Positions 7,332 through 15,113 of a stretch of 64,000 nt of DNA are shown here, piece after piece. Below the pieces are notes generated by a model. It searched no databases. It saw only the letters and a list, made by a program, of their open reading frames with translations, and was not told the DNA's origin. This stretch comes from Actinomadura hallensis (GTDB lineage Bacteria > Actinomycetota > Actinomycetes > Streptosporangiales > Streptosporangiaceae). The position numbers and the translations under genes were made by a program. The stretch's first letter is position 1. The number at the start of each line of letters is the position of its first letter. The stretch spans positions 4,588,001 to 4,652,000 of the forward strand of contig NZ_VFPO01000001.1 of the NCBI RefSeq assembly GCF_006716765.1, written 5' to 3'.

Positions 7332-8869
7332 GTCACTCATAGCCGCAAGTAGGGCTCGCCGCTAGAAATAGGCAACGGCGAGCCCTTTCCGCCAGGAACG
7401 TCCGCATAGCCTGCAATCCACCCATCGAGCGAGTGGCCGAGCAGGAACTGCCGGGCAAGTTTGTGCTACGCGATTCGTTCATCTTCAAACAGGGCATTCC
7501 CGTCATGCCCCCCGGATGGAAAATTGAGCTGTTCTTCGACATCAGCCATAAGAGGCTTAACTCGAACCTTCCCCTTCAATGCACCTTCACGGTTGACGCA
7601 GACGGGCCGTTTGTCCCAGTTGAGCAACTCAAATACGAAGTAGACCTTCGAATCTTCACGGAAGTTGAAACTCTGAGCATTAAAGGGGCTCTTCACGATC
7701 GAGGGTGTAGTTGCGGTTTAAAGCCGCCGGTTTCGAGTAGCGATCTGGCGATGTAGTTGGTCAGGTTGCGGAAGCCAAGTGCGGAGCCGCGGAGATGCTC
7801 GAGTCGTCCGTTGATGGCCTCGGTCGGTCCATTGGAGGTTCCTGGCCGGTCGAAGTAGGCCAGGACGTCGGCAGCCCGCTTGTTCAGCGTCCGTCCCAGT
7901 GTGATGACCTCGCAGAGCGCCTTCGGAACGCCGTGGCCGATCGACTCGATGAGGCGAGTCATCAGCGCGCGTCCCTTTGCTCGGTCGGGCTCACGGTAGG
8001 CGGCGATCATCTGCTGGTAGATGCCCCAGGTGGCCTCGACCTCGACGTGCTCGTCGAGGTCGAACAGTGCGGTGAGCTGGTCTTTCTGGCGGTCGGTGAG
8101 CAGGTCGACGCCGGTGTGCAGCGTCCGCCGTGCGCTGTAGAGCGGGTCGTGCTTCGTGCCACGGCGCCCGTGGACGACCTGCTGCACCCGGCGTCGGCAC
8201 CGGTCCAGGGCGTCACCGGCCAGGCGGACGACGTGGAAGGGGTCCATCACCGCGATCGCGTCGGGCAGTTCCTCGGCGGTGGCGGTCTTGAAGCCGGTGA
8301 AGCCGTCCATCGCGACCACCTCCACCGCGTCGCGCCAGGTGTCGGGACGTTCGGCAAGCCAGGTCTTGAACGCCTGCTTGGAGCGGCCCTCGACCATGTC
8401 GAGCAGACGGGCCGGGCCGGTGCCGGCACGGATGCCGGTCAGGTCGATGATCACGGTGACGTACTTGTCGCCACGGCGGGTGTGGCGCCACACGTGCTCA
8501 TCGACCCCGATGACCTTCACGCCGTCGAACCGGCCCATGTCGTCGATCAGAACTCGCCTGCCCTCGGCCAGGACGGCGTCGTTGGCGGTGTTCCAGGCCA
8601 CCCCGAGGCCCTCGGCGACACGGGCGACGGTCAGGTGCTGGACCACGATCCCCTCCAGCGCCCATCGCAGCCCACGACGCGACAGCTTCGCCCGCGGCTC
8701 GGCAGCCCGGGTGGTGTTCTGGCGCCACACGTGCCCGCAGCCGGTGCACCGGTAGCGACGCACGACGACCTCCAGCGTGGTGGGCCGCCAGCCCAGCGGC
8801 TCGTGCGCCAGCCGCCGGGTCACGGTGTCACGGGGCACGCCTTCGCAGCCGCAGCGCCGGCACCACTGA

Positions 8870-9781
8870 ACCTTTTTCAACGTGGGTTGAGCTCGCGGTT
8901 CTGGAGGACGTGGATGGCCTTGGCCAGGTGACCGGCTCGGTGTGGGCAGCAACGTAGCTTGGTCAGGATCTTCCAGTGCTTGAGCTGGGCGTTGGCTCGT
9001 TCGCCGGGGCCGCGGAGCTTGGCGTGGGAGCGGTTGGCTTCCTTGAGGGGCTCGGGCTTGTTCTTGCCCTTGTAGGGCGTCTTGACGTGCGGGCCGGCGC
9101 CGATGTAGCCCTTGTCGGCCAGTACCAGGATCCCGGAGGCGGCCAGTGCGCGGACCAGGCCCCAGATCCGGGCGGCCTTGAGGTCGTGGACGGAGCCGGG
9201 CAGCGGCCCCGACACCCACAGGATGGTTCCGTCCGGTGAGGCGATGACCTGCAGGTTCATGCCGTGCTTCTTGTGTTTGCCGGAGTAGAACGGCCGGTCG
9301 GCCTTCACGCGGTCGATCGGGATGAGCGTGCCGTCCATGACCAGGTAGAGCAGGCCGTCCTTCTTGGCTTTGGCCAGTGCCCGGCTGAGTTTGGGGGATC
9401 GGGCCGACAGCAGCGTCACCGTCTCGTTGATGTACCGCCAGGCGGTGGTGGTTCCGACCCCGAACCCGGCGCCGAGCTGCGCGAACGTCTCCCCGTTCTT
9501 CAAGTAGGCCAGGGTCATCAGCGCCTGCATGCCCGGCGGCAGGGCCCGGCCCTTGCTTCCGACCTGCTTGCGGTGCCGGCCGACGACCCCGGTCACGTAC
9601 TGCAGCGTCTGACGCGACAACGGCAGCGAAGAACGATAGAAAAGCATGTGAAGCCCCTGGTGGGATCGGTTGGTTGTGAGAGATCACCCGTCCTACCAGG
9701 GCTTCTTCATGTTTCAGGGCCTGCCACGCCGCCCGCGATCATGCTGTGATCACCCACCCACAAGCGCTGGTGGAAAACGTT
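8870..9781 (-). mobile_element. IS5-like insertion sequence inside the ISL3 transposase gene
   Basis: About 912 bp, flanked by CACTGA on both sides (8864-8869 and 9782-9787), a probable target duplication. The terminal inverted repeats are imperfect: ACCTTTTTCAACG read from the left end and AACGTTTTCCACC from the right end. It carries one complete transposase gene. Deleting the element and one CACTGA restores the ISL3 transposase frame exactly, which fixes the boundaries to within the six duplicated bases. Confidence 0.85.
8877..9647 (-). CDS. IS5-like (DDE_Tnp_4 type) transposase
   Basis: A 256-residue single-ORF transposase. The N-terminal part has an HTH_Tnp_4-like region (MQALMTLAYLKNGETFAQLGAGFGVGTTTAWRYI in two blocks). 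The catalytic triad is the aspartate in YLVMDGTLIPIDRV, the aspartate in ILVLADKGYIGAG and the glutamate in GPGERANAQLKHWKIL. The short length and the R-A-N-A-x-L-K signature match the HARBI/DDE_4 group within IS5. The frame is intact and fills the element, so the enzyme is probably functional, and this is the most recent layer of insertion here. Confidence 0.9.
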   Translation of the reverse strand: MLFYRSSLPLSRQTLQYVTGVVGRHRKQVGSKGRALPPGMQALMTLAYLKNGETFAQLGAGFGVGTTTAWRYINETVTLLSARSPKLSRALAKAKKDGLLYLVMDGTLIPIDRVKADRPFYSGKHKKHGMNLQVIASPDGTILWVSGPLPGSVHDLKAARIWGLVRALAASGILVLADKGYIGAGPHVKTPYKGKNKPEPLKEANRSHAKLRGPGERANAQLKHWKILTKLRCCPHRAGHLAKAIHVLQNRELNPR

Positions 9782-10231
9782 CACTGATCCGGTTCGACGA
9801 CCCGGCAGGCCAGCACCGCACGGTCGGACTCAAGCCGCTGCCCGGTGACTTCGAGACCGAGCTCGTCGAGCCGGCAGAAGGCGGTCAGATCAGCGCAGGC
9901 GAAGCCTGCAGGAGGGGTAGCGTCGTACATGTCGAGGTCTTCCGGATGGCTGGCGTAGGAACCTCCATCCTCGGGAGACCTCGACGTCTATCCAGGGACC
10001 GACGCGCCAGCACGCCTACACCCTCAACTGCGAAGAGCCATTAAAGGCACACATCAGGGAGTAAAGGAATTGGAGAAGATTCGCAAGGTTGCAGAAAATA
10101 TCAGCTCGGCCCTGAAGCGCTCCCTTTGAAGCATCGGCATCAGTGACTTACGCCGCGTCCACCGACTTATTGTCACGATAGGCAAGATCTACTTCAAGTT
10201 AAAGTGCTGGCTCTGGCGCAGAGAAGACGCC

Positions 10232-10963
10232 CTAGATCTCCGGAGAGGCCCCGGACCACACCCGCTCAAAACTTTCAAGGTACGTGCTCGCCATGTCGCC
10301 ATCCTCCTGCCTGCGCACATGCAGCACAGGAGCTTGTGATGCGGCTATGCCGTAGGCGTGAGGATTGATCAGCAGATAGTCATCAGCACGATAGATGGAG
10401 TTGTAGAGAACGGTGTTATGAAGGCGAATGTCGACGCCATCGACGTCCCGTAGGGCCCGATAGTGGACGAGAGAATTACGAATCTTTGCGGCCATAGATT
10501 CGCCGACCCCCTCGTCACTCCCTCGTTCAGCAACGCAGGTTCCGTCAGGGTCACCGAGGAGAATCCGCACCGCGACGCCGTTGCGCGCACGCTCGGCAAG
10601 AGCACGCATGATGCCCCTGTCCTCGGCAAGGAAAAGTCCCGCGTAGGCCAGGATGCCGATCTCCTCCCGCGCACCCCAGAAGAGTTGTTGCCAGACGTGA
10701 CGAGGCACCGCCCACCTGTGCGGATAGGTCGCTAAGACATCGATCACTGCGGCCTCAGGTCGGACGTTCGCCACGGCGAGTTGTGGCCATAAGTCGGCCT
10801 CGTCTCGTCCGACCAGTGACGCGATCCTCCTTCGGTTGCGTGGGTAGGGCACACGTCCGGCGACCCACCGGCGAACGGTCTTGGGATCGACTCCCAACCG
10901 GTTCGCGACGTCGGCTTCAGTCAGCCGCGCGTCAGCAAGGGCACGTCGCAACAAGTCGTTCAC
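10232..10963 (-). CDS. XRE-family regulator with DUF5919-type C-terminal domain (copy 1)
   Basis: A 243-residue protein. An N-terminal XRE-type helix-turn-helix occupies about residues 5-55 (LTEADVANRLGVDPKTVRRWV, then PYPRNRRRIASLVG). The rest (YPHRWAVPRHVW, IGILAYAGLFLAED, VRILLGDPDG, HNTVLYNSIYRADDYLLIN) is the DUF5919-type domain that is frequent in AICE and plasmid regulators. GTG 10963 is chosen over 10973-10975 because GGGAGG lies 5 bp upstream. A paralogue lies at 13818-14561. The promoter contains two exact tandem copies of a 10-bp motif (11014-11033) that also precede the integrase gene, which suggests that this family controls excision as well as itself. Confidence 0.85.
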   Translation of the reverse strand: MNDLLRRALADARLTEADVANRLGVDPKTVRRWVAGRVPYPRNRRRIASLVGRDEADLWPQLAVANVRPEAAVIDVLATYPHRWAVPRHVWQQLFWGAREEIGILAYAGLFLAEDRGIMRALAERARNGVAVRILLGDPDGTCVAERGSDEGVGESMAAKIRNSLVHYRALRDVDGVDIRLHNTVLYNSIYRADDYLLINPHAYGIAASQAPVLHVRRQEDGDMASTYLESFERVWSGASPEI

Positions 10964-11013
10964 CGGACCTCCCACGGCTTCAAGTGAGAACGACGCACTA
11001 CTGACGCTAACAG

Positions 11014-11033
11014 AAGACGTCCCAAGACGTCCC
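11014..11033 (-). promoter_or_regulatory. Tandem 10-bp operator upstream of XRE copy 1
   Basis: Two exact head-to-tail copies of GGGACGTCTT on the minus strand, one helical turn apart, 51-70 bp before the GTG start at 10963. The same 10-mer occurs in tandem at 17856-17875 before the integrase gene and in degenerate form at 14579-14598 before XRE copy 2. Confidence 0.75.
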
Positions 11034-11135
11034 TAGATGCCGATGGAGAGGTCCCGACTCGGGCGGAAGGCTCCAAGACACACGACGGGGACACCGCTTC
11101 GTCCCGAAGACACACACGCAGTCAAGGAGCCCACC

Positions 11136-11414
11136 ATGCCCACCGAATGGCCCAACCAGGCCACTCCGAACCCGCACGAGGCCGACGCGCACGGCGCAGA
11201 CGAGGCGCTCGCCGAGCTGCGCCGAGACTTCACCGGTCATCGGATCTGGCGCGCCGTGCGGTGGGACGGACGTCTTGGGGACTGGGTGGCGAGCTTGCAC
11301 GACCCGCACGCCGGCGTGGAACCCACGGTGATCCGTTCGAGCGCCGCAGCGCTACGCGAAGCGCTCGTCAACGAGGCAGCGCGCGCTGAGGTCGCGCGCG
11401 CGGAGACCTGGTGA
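11136..11414 (+). CDS. Small AICE protein, 92 aa, unknown function
   Basis: Starts at ATG 11136 behind AAGGAG. It is a soluble acidic protein with a conserved-looking core, FTGHRIWRAVRWDGRLGDWVA, followed by SSAAALREALVNEAA. The tryptophan-rich middle resembles small proteins found near actinomycete XRE regulators, but no family can be named. The stop codon overlaps the start of the next gene (GTGATGA), so the two are coupled. The divergent neighbour is XRE copy 1, and the 10-bp tandem operator lies between them, so co-control is likely. Confidence 0.65.
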   Translation: MPTEWPNQATPNPHEADAHGADEALAELRRDFTGHRIWRAVRWDGRLGDWVASLHDPHAGVEPTVIRSSAAALREALVNEAARAEVARAETW

Positions 11415-11854
11415 TGACACAGCAACAGTTCCCCCAGTCGTCACCAGGAGAGGCCGCGAAGGGGAGCGCGGCCATGGGTGGGGCGGAGGTGGCGCGGTCG
11501 GTGTGGCTTCCCCCGAGTGCACCGACCGCGCTCCCTCTGCCTGTGTACAGCGGCCCATGGCGGGCCCGCTGGCACCTCACACTCCTCGCCCAGGTGCTGC
11601 GCCGAGACGGTTGGAAAACCGAACTGCGCACCGTCGGCCCGCGCCGACTCCTGCGCGTCTACTCCAAATGCACTCCCACCATCGGCGAGAGCGTTTCCGT
11701 GGCATGGGGCGACGGAGCCTGGTGGTACCTATCCAGCACCGGCCTATGGCTCACGCCGTGCCGAAAGGTCGAACTCGCCGCCGCCAAGGTGGGCATCCTG
11801 CTCACACCCTGGGTCGCCGCCGCGTTCGACCCGCTGAGGAACGAGAAGCACTGA
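11414..11854 (+). CDS. AICE protein, 146 aa, unknown function
   Basis: Starts at ATG 11414 (or GTG 11411), overlapping the stop of the previous gene by one base. The N-terminal 40 residues are Gln/Ser/Pro-rich and probably disordered. The C-terminal part (WRARWHLTLLAQVLRRDGWKT, LLRVYSKCTPTIGESVSVAW, WWYLSSTGLWLTPC) reads as an alpha/beta domain with several tryptophans. The gene ends 2 bp before the GntR regulator, in one operon with it. No family assignment is possible from sequence alone. Confidence 0.65.
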   Translation: MTQQQFPQSSPGEAAKGSAAMGGAEVARSVWLPPSAPTALPLPVYSGPWRARWHLTLLAQVLRRDGWKTELRTVGPRRLLRVYSKCTPTIGESVSVAWGDGAWWYLSSTGLWLTPCRKVELAAAKVGILLTPWVAAAFDPLRNEKH

Positions 11855-11855
11855 C

Positions 11856-12311
11856 ATGGTCCGCCGCACGGCATGGGGCACGTATACGCGCATCACCAAC
11901 GCACTTCGTCAGCGCATCACAGCCGGTACCTACGCCCCCGGCACCCGCCTGCCAAGTGAGGCCGCCCTCTGCGCTGAGTTCAGCGTGGCTCGCAACACCG
12001 TGCGGCGGGCCTTGTCAGTCTTGCAAGACGAGGGACTCATCACCGTCCGCCCCGGTCTAGGCCGTTTCATCCAGGACGACGCCACCCGCCCGCGCACGCC
12101 TTCCGAGCAAATCGCAGCGAACCTGCGCCACCAGATCCAGACCGGACGCTTTCAACCCGGCGAAGCCCTACCTAGCGAGGCCCGGCTCTCCGAACGATAC
12201 GCCGTATCGCGCTCTACAGCCCGCGCAGCTCTCATCGCTCTCGAAGCCGCCGGCCTGGTCACCTGCGTCCACGGCAAAGGACGCTACGTCCGCCAAGACG
12301 TCCCCAGATGA
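11856..12311 (+). CDS. Tandem double winged-helix GntR regulator (KorSA-like)
   Basis: A 151-residue protein consisting almost wholly of two GntR-type winged helix-turn-helix domains. Domain 1 spans about residues 8-72 (ITNALRQRITAGTYAPGTRL, then AEFSVARNTVRRALSVLQDEG). Domain 2 spans about residues 83-147 (IAANLRHQIQTGRFQPGEAL, then SERYAVSRSTARAALIALEAAG). No effector-binding domain follows. GntR repressors of the KorSA type control transfer and replication genes in pSAM2-like AICEs. The duplicated-domain form could bind two half-sites as a monomer. It starts 2 bp after the preceding gene. Codon use matches the element. Confidence 0.85.
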   Translation: MVRRTAWGTYTRITNALRQRITAGTYAPGTRLPSEAALCAEFSVARNTVRRALSVLQDEGLITVRPGLGRFIQDDATRPRTPSEQIAANLRHQIQTGRFQPGEALPSEARLSERYAVSRSTARAALIALEAAGLVTCVHGKGRYVRQDVPR

Positions 12312-12360
12312 GCCACACACGCCCGTGGACGTCCACCCGCACCCCCGTAGCGTCACACCC

Positions 12361-12918
12361 ATGAACAAGAACACCGCAGCATGGGCCCGCGACCTCGCAC
12401 GCAAGCACCTGGAAACTGCACTCCCCCGCCGCTGGGCACACACCCAAGGCGTAGCCCGCCAAGCCCGCACACTCGCCCCCATCCTCGGCGACCAAGCCGA
12501 CCTCCTAGAAGCCGCCGCCTGGCTCCACGACATCGGCTACGCCCCCAACCTCGTAGACACCGGCTTCCACCCCCTAGACGGCGCCCGCCACCTCCACAAC
12601 AGCCACCAAGCCGATTTCCTTCTATGCAGCCTCGTCGCACACCACTCATGTGCCGTCATTGAAGCGCGGCAACGAGGACTGGGGGAGGACTTGCTCCGCG
12701 AGTTTCCACAGGTCGACACGGGTTTGAGCCGAGCCCTCATCTACTGCGACATGACTACCACGCCCGATGGGGAACCTGTACCTGTCTCCGAGCGACTCAC
12801 TGAGATACGCGAACGCTATGGGCCCTCCCACTTGGTTACGCGCTTTACCCATCTTGCCGAGGAGGAACTCGTGGGCGCTGTACAGGATGTACAGGAGAAG
12901 GTCCAGCTGAGCACCTAA
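12361..12918 (+). CDS. HD-domain phosphohydrolase
   Basis: A 185-residue protein starting at ATG 12361, 49 bp after gntR. The metal-binding HD motif is in EAAAWLHDIGYAPNL near residue 57, an upstream histidine is in RRWAHTQGVARQA, and further histidines follow (LVAHHSCAVIEA). This is the minimal HD fold of nucleotide phosphohydrolases and phosphodiesterases. The C-terminal half loses the very high GC of the first half. HD proteins recur as cargo of actinomycete elements. The substrate could be a nucleotide or cyclic nucleotide but is not determined. Confidence 0.8.
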   Translation: MNKNTAAWARDLARKHLETALPRRWAHTQGVARQARTLAPILGDQADLLEAAAWLHDIGYAPNLVDTGFHPLDGARHLHNSHQADFLLCSLVAHHSCAVIEARQRGLGEDLLREFPQVDTGLSRALIYCDMTTTPDGEPVPVSERLTEIRERYGPSHLVTRFTHLAEEELVGAVQDVQEKVQLST

Positions 12919-13171
12919 ACTACTAAACGTCCAACTAGCACGGCGACCAATTTGACAACCATGAGGACATGCGACAAGGCAGACGCGCTTTGTCAATCTC
13001 CACAAAGCAGTACCAAAGGCTTCCCGGTTGCCGTAATATGCATCTCGGGTCTGCCCCTACCTTCAACCCCCTCCCCGGGGGGTGCCTCCTTCCTCAACCA
13101 ACTCCGAAGTAGGAGAAACCCCCCGGGATGAGATCACGAGATCTCGCCGGGAACTAGGCGGGAGGTGGGAC
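12919..13171. other. Noncoding AICE segment with palindromes
   Basis: About 250 bp without a convincing gene. It contains the inverted repeat GACAAGGC..GCTTTGTC (12972-12995), a C/G-rich block with CCCCGGGG at 13071-13078 and CCCCCCGGG near 13119, and GAGATC..GAGATCTC near 13131-13146. Such symmetric blocks could be a transfer (clt-like) or regulatory locus, but this is speculative. Confidence 0.35.
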
Positions 13172-13294
13172 ATGATCCCGAAGCGGAGCAAGAGCGACGA
13201 CCGCCCTTGGTGGTGGTCAATGCTTTGGATCTGTAACATGCTGGTCTCATGCGCGCGGCTGGCATATCAGATCATCCGCGACTGGCATCACTAA
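13172..13294 (+). CDS. Small membrane protein, 40 aa
   Basis: ATG 13172 follows GGAGGTGGG at good spacing. The peptide has a charged N-terminus (PKRSKSDDR), then a hydrophobic, tryptophan-rich stretch (WWWSMLWICNMLVSCARLAY) that could span the membrane once, and ends IIRDWHH. Its strong ribosome site and the immediately following terminator support expression. Small membrane proteins of this kind accompany transfer functions on AICEs, but no role can be assigned. Confidence 0.55.
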   Translation: MIPKRSKSDDRPWWWSMLWICNMLVSCARLAYQIIRDWHH

Positions 13295-13303
13295 TGATGC
13301 CAT

Positions 13304-13332
13304 GGCCCTGCACTGACTTTCAGTGCAGGGCC
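13304..13332. terminator. Strong bidirectional hairpin terminator
   Basis: A perfect 13-bp stem, GGCCCTGCACTGA and TCAGTGCAGGGCC, with a 3-base loop (CTT), followed by TCTTCTT. It separates the convergent small membrane gene and the Nudix gene. Confidence 0.9.
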
Positions 13333-13337
13333 TCTTC

Positions 13338-13814
13338 TTACATCACAACCGGCCCTATTCGATCGTCTAGGTAGTGATCGATACGCAGGCGCATTGAGCG
13401 ATCTACCTGTAGGTAGGCAATATCACCGGACACTACCCAATGAACCTCACACGACTCACTACTTTGTCTCAGGCGGCCGCCAAGCGGATTTCCGGTCAGA
13501 ACGATTGAAAACTCCTGGCGGACTTCATCGTTGCTGGTGTAGTGGATTACGTGCTTTGGGTCGCTGTAGATGCCTACTAGGCCGGTGATCTCTACGTCTA
13601 TGCCGGTCTCTTCTTTGGTTTCGCGCATGGCGGCCTGGGTTACGGACTCGCCTAGGTCGATGGCGCCGCCTGGTAGGGCCCAGTTGCCGTTGTCCGTGCG
13701 GCGGATCATGAGGATCTCGCCCTTGTCGTTCTCTACGACGACGTTCACGGACGGTACGAGGCTGTTGGCCTTGGGGGCGTTCGGGTCGTCGTAGTAGTCG
13801 ATTCTGCGGCCCAT
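13338..13814 (-). CDS. Nudix hydrolase, Pif-like
   Basis: A 158-residue Nudix-fold protein. The Nudix box reads GAIDLGES, seven residues, then RETKEETGI, matching GX5EX7REUXEEXGU except for threonine at the usually hydrophobic U position. It starts 3 bp after the stop of XRE copy 2 and is clearly in its operon. In pSAM2 the Pif protein, which also contains a Nudix motif, prevents redundant transfer into cells that already hold the element; a similar immunity role is inferred here from element type and family. A general nucleotide-sanitising function is the alternative. Confidence 0.85.
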   Translation of the reverse strand: MGRRIDYYDDPNAPKANSLVPSVNVVVENDKGEILMIRRTDNGNWALPGGAIDLGESVTQAAMRETKEETGIDVEITGLVGIYSDPKHVIHYTSNDEVRQEFSIVLTGNPLGGRLRQSSESCEVHWVVSGDIAYLQVDRSMRLRIDHYLDDRIGPVVM

Positions 13815-13817
13815 AGG

Positions 13818-14561
13818 TCAGTCCCCCGGTATCGGTGTTGCGCCTTCCCAGACGCGTTCGAAGCTCTCTAGGTAGGTGTTGACCAGGTCGCCGCCGGCAA
13901 TGCGGCGAAGGTGCCAGACGGGGGCGTGCGCGGCGGTGACGCCGTAGACGTGGGTGTTCACTAGGAGCTGGTCATCCGCGCGGTAGATGGAGTTGTAGAG
14001 GACCGTGCGGTGAAGGCGGAACTCTACGCCGTCTTGTTTGCGCAGGTTCTTGTACAGGACGAGTGCGTTGCGGATTTTCGCGGCCATGGCCTCGTCTACA
14101 CCCTCGTCCGACCCGCGTTCGGCTACCTGGGGACTGTCAGGGTCGCCAAGGAGGATGCGGACGCGTACGCCGGCCTTGGCCTTGTCCGCGAAGATGCGTT
14201 GGATTCCGCCGTCCTCGGAGAGGAAGAGGCCGGAGTAGACCAGGACGCCGATCTCTCGCTCGGCGGACGCGAAGAGACGTCCCCATGCGTCCCTTGGAAC
14301 GGACGTGCGGTGCGGGTAGAGGGTCACTAGTTCGCTGGTGGACGCTGCCGTGACCTGCTCGTTGGAAAGGGCGTCCGGCCAAAGGTATGTCTCGTCCACA
14401 CCCAGGTGTGAAGCGACTGCGTAACGGTGCCGCCGGTATGGCGTCCGGTTTTTGGTGATCCAGCGCTCTACCGTCTTGGGGTCCACGTCGATCGCTTCGG
14501 CGAGCATGGCGATAGTCATGCCCCGCTCCAGTAGAGCGGCACGTAGGCGTTCGTTCGGCAT
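13818..14561 (-). CDS. XRE-family regulator with DUF5919-type C-terminal domain (copy 2)
   Basis: A 247-residue paralogue of the protein at 10232. It has the XRE helix-turn-helix (MTIAMLAEAIDVDPKTVERWI, then PYRRHRYAVASHLG) and the same C-terminal blocks (YPHRTSVPRDAW, IGVLVYSGLFLSEDGGI, VRILLGDPDSPQVAERGSD, HRTVLYNSIYRADDQLLVN, YLESFERVWEGA). It is followed 3 bp later by the Nudix gene. Its promoter carries a degenerate version of the 10-bp tandem motif. The two copies have diverged most in the DNA-binding part, so they may read overlapping but distinct sites, which would suit a switch between maintenance and transfer. Confidence 0.88.
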   Translation of the reverse strand: MPNERLRAALLERGMTIAMLAEAIDVDPKTVERWITKNRTPYRRHRYAVASHLGVDETYLWPDALSNEQVTAASTSELVTLYPHRTSVPRDAWGRLFASAEREIGVLVYSGLFLSEDGGIQRIFADKAKAGVRVRILLGDPDSPQVAERGSDEGVDEAMAAKIRNALVLYKNLRKQDGVEFRLHRTVLYNSIYRADDQLLVNTHVYGVTAAHAPVWHLRRIAGGDLVNTYLESFERVWEGATPIPGD

Positions 14562-14578
14562 GCACCCGTCCGGGATCC

Positions 14579-14598
14579 GGGACGTCCTGGGACCCGAA
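14579..14598. promoter_or_regulatory. Degenerate tandem 10-bp operator upstream of XRE copy 2
   Basis: GGGACGTCCT followed directly by GGGACCCGAA, 18 bp from the start of XRE copy 2; a third GGACGTC lies at 14610-14616. The motif matches the perfect repeats at 11014-11033 and 17856-17875. Confidence 0.55.
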
Positions 14599-14739
14599 CA
14601 ACCCTATGAGGACGTCATGAACACGTCCAGTCATGTAGTGATCTCGTCCCGCCGCCCGAACGCATTCTCTTTCTCGTAAGTCGCCGACCGCCCGAAACCG
14701 CCCCGCCGGGTCCGGGCCTTACGAGAGGAGGGATCGCAC

Positions 14740-14949
14740 ATGATCCTCGTTCTGGCATCGATCATCGCCGTCTTCCTCGCCGGCTCCACCTGCGGCATCT
14801 TCGCCATGCTCGTCATCGGCATCCACGCCGAGGAGCGGCGGGCCGCGCAGGGACGCACCGACTCGTCCCGCTGCGGCGCGGTCTCTCGACACTTCCTCAA
14901 GACCCAGACGGGCGCCGACGTCCGCGACCGCGTTCCGGCGGGGAGGTGA
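14740..14949 (+). CDS. Small membrane protein, 69 aa
   Basis: Starts at ATG 14740 behind GAGAGGAGGG. Residues 2-29 form one hydrophobic helix (ILVLASIIAVFLAGSTCGIF and onward). The remainder is a charged cytoplasmic tail. Its stop overlaps the next start (GTGA). This opens the right-hand operon of short genes leading into the DNA translocase, the place where Spd (spread) proteins lie in related elements; that role is inferred from position only. Confidence 0.65.
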   Translation: MILVLASIIAVFLAGSTCGIFAMLVIGIHAEERRAAQGRTDSSRCGAVSRHFLKTQTGADVRDRVPAGR

Positions 14950-15101
14950 GGACGCTGCGCTTGCCTCGCGTCATCACCGGCCACGCCTGCGTGTGCGGCG
15001 CACGTGTCGAGCCTGGGAACCGGCGGTGCCGCAAGTGCCGCGCCCGCGCCCGGTGGCTGCGGCGGGGGCGCGGTTCGCGGTACCCCGACCTGTGGCTGTG
15101 A
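14946..15101 (+). CDS. Tiny zinc-finger-like protein, 51 aa
   Basis: GTG 14946 overlaps the preceding stop by 4 bp. The product has CVCG and, ten residues on, CRKC, a treble-clef-like or zinc-ribbon spacing, followed by an arginine-rich tail (RARARWLRRGRGSRYPD). It is too short for many gene finders. The basic tail and four cysteines suggest binding of nucleic acid. It is common for such mini zinc proteins to precede traB in actinomycete elements; the function is unknown. Confidence 0.5.
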   Translation: MRTLRLPRVITGHACVCGARVEPGNRRCRKCRARARWLRRGRGSRYPDLWL

Positions 15102-15113
15102 GGGGGCGCGCCT

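Larger units (their letters stand above)
7693..9930 (-). pseudogene. ISL3-family transposase, disrupted
   Basis: The N-terminal 49 codons are at 9930-9784 (start ATG 9930, ending VLACRVVEPDQ). The rest resumes at 8869 with QWCRRCGCEG, giving a zinc-ribbon start, the HTH region (LTVARVAEGLGVAWNTANDAV) and the DDE_Tnp_ISL3 catalytic domain (VIGVDEHVWRH, VVAMDGFTGFK, GTSNGPTEAINGRLEHLRG) to the stop at 7693. The IS5-like element was inserted between the codons for DQ and W. In the present state a TGA follows the N-terminal fragment, so no full-length transposase can be made, and the element should be immobile by itself. Confidence 0.92.
7687..10039 (-). mobile_element. ISL3-family insertion sequence, interrupted by a second IS
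   Basis: The ends are 24-bp imperfect inverted repeats, GGCTCTTCACGATCGAGGGT at 7687 and its counterpart GGCTCTTCGCAGTTGAGGGT read inward from 10039. The flanks carry an exact 8-bp target duplication, ATTAAAGG (7679-7686 and 10040-10047), the size usual for ISL3. Without the inner insertion and its duplication the element is about 1.43 kb, which fits the family. It lies inside a small ORF of the AICE. Confidence 0.92.
7433..10129 (+). pseudogene. Hypothetical gene split by the ISL3-family insertion
   Basis: The reading frame from GTG 7433 runs into the ISL3 element at 7687 and resumes exactly in frame after the second target copy: ATTAAAGG at 7679-7686 is duplicated at 10040-10047, and the frame then continues to TGA 10127-10129. 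Removing the IS restores an ORF of about 111 residues, with PVMPPGWKIELFFDI in the middle and a helical tail (VKELEKIRKVAENISSALKR). The gene is less GC-rich than its surroundings, as is much element cargo. The start is uncertain since no good ribosome site is seen; the frame is open further upstream without ATG or GTG. No family is recognised. Confidence 0.65.

Noticed and set aside
7795..8931. 378-codon plus-strand ORF over the ISL3 transposase
   Set aside because: It is antisense to the transposase, whose catalytic motifs are on the minus strand; no ribosome site or family match.
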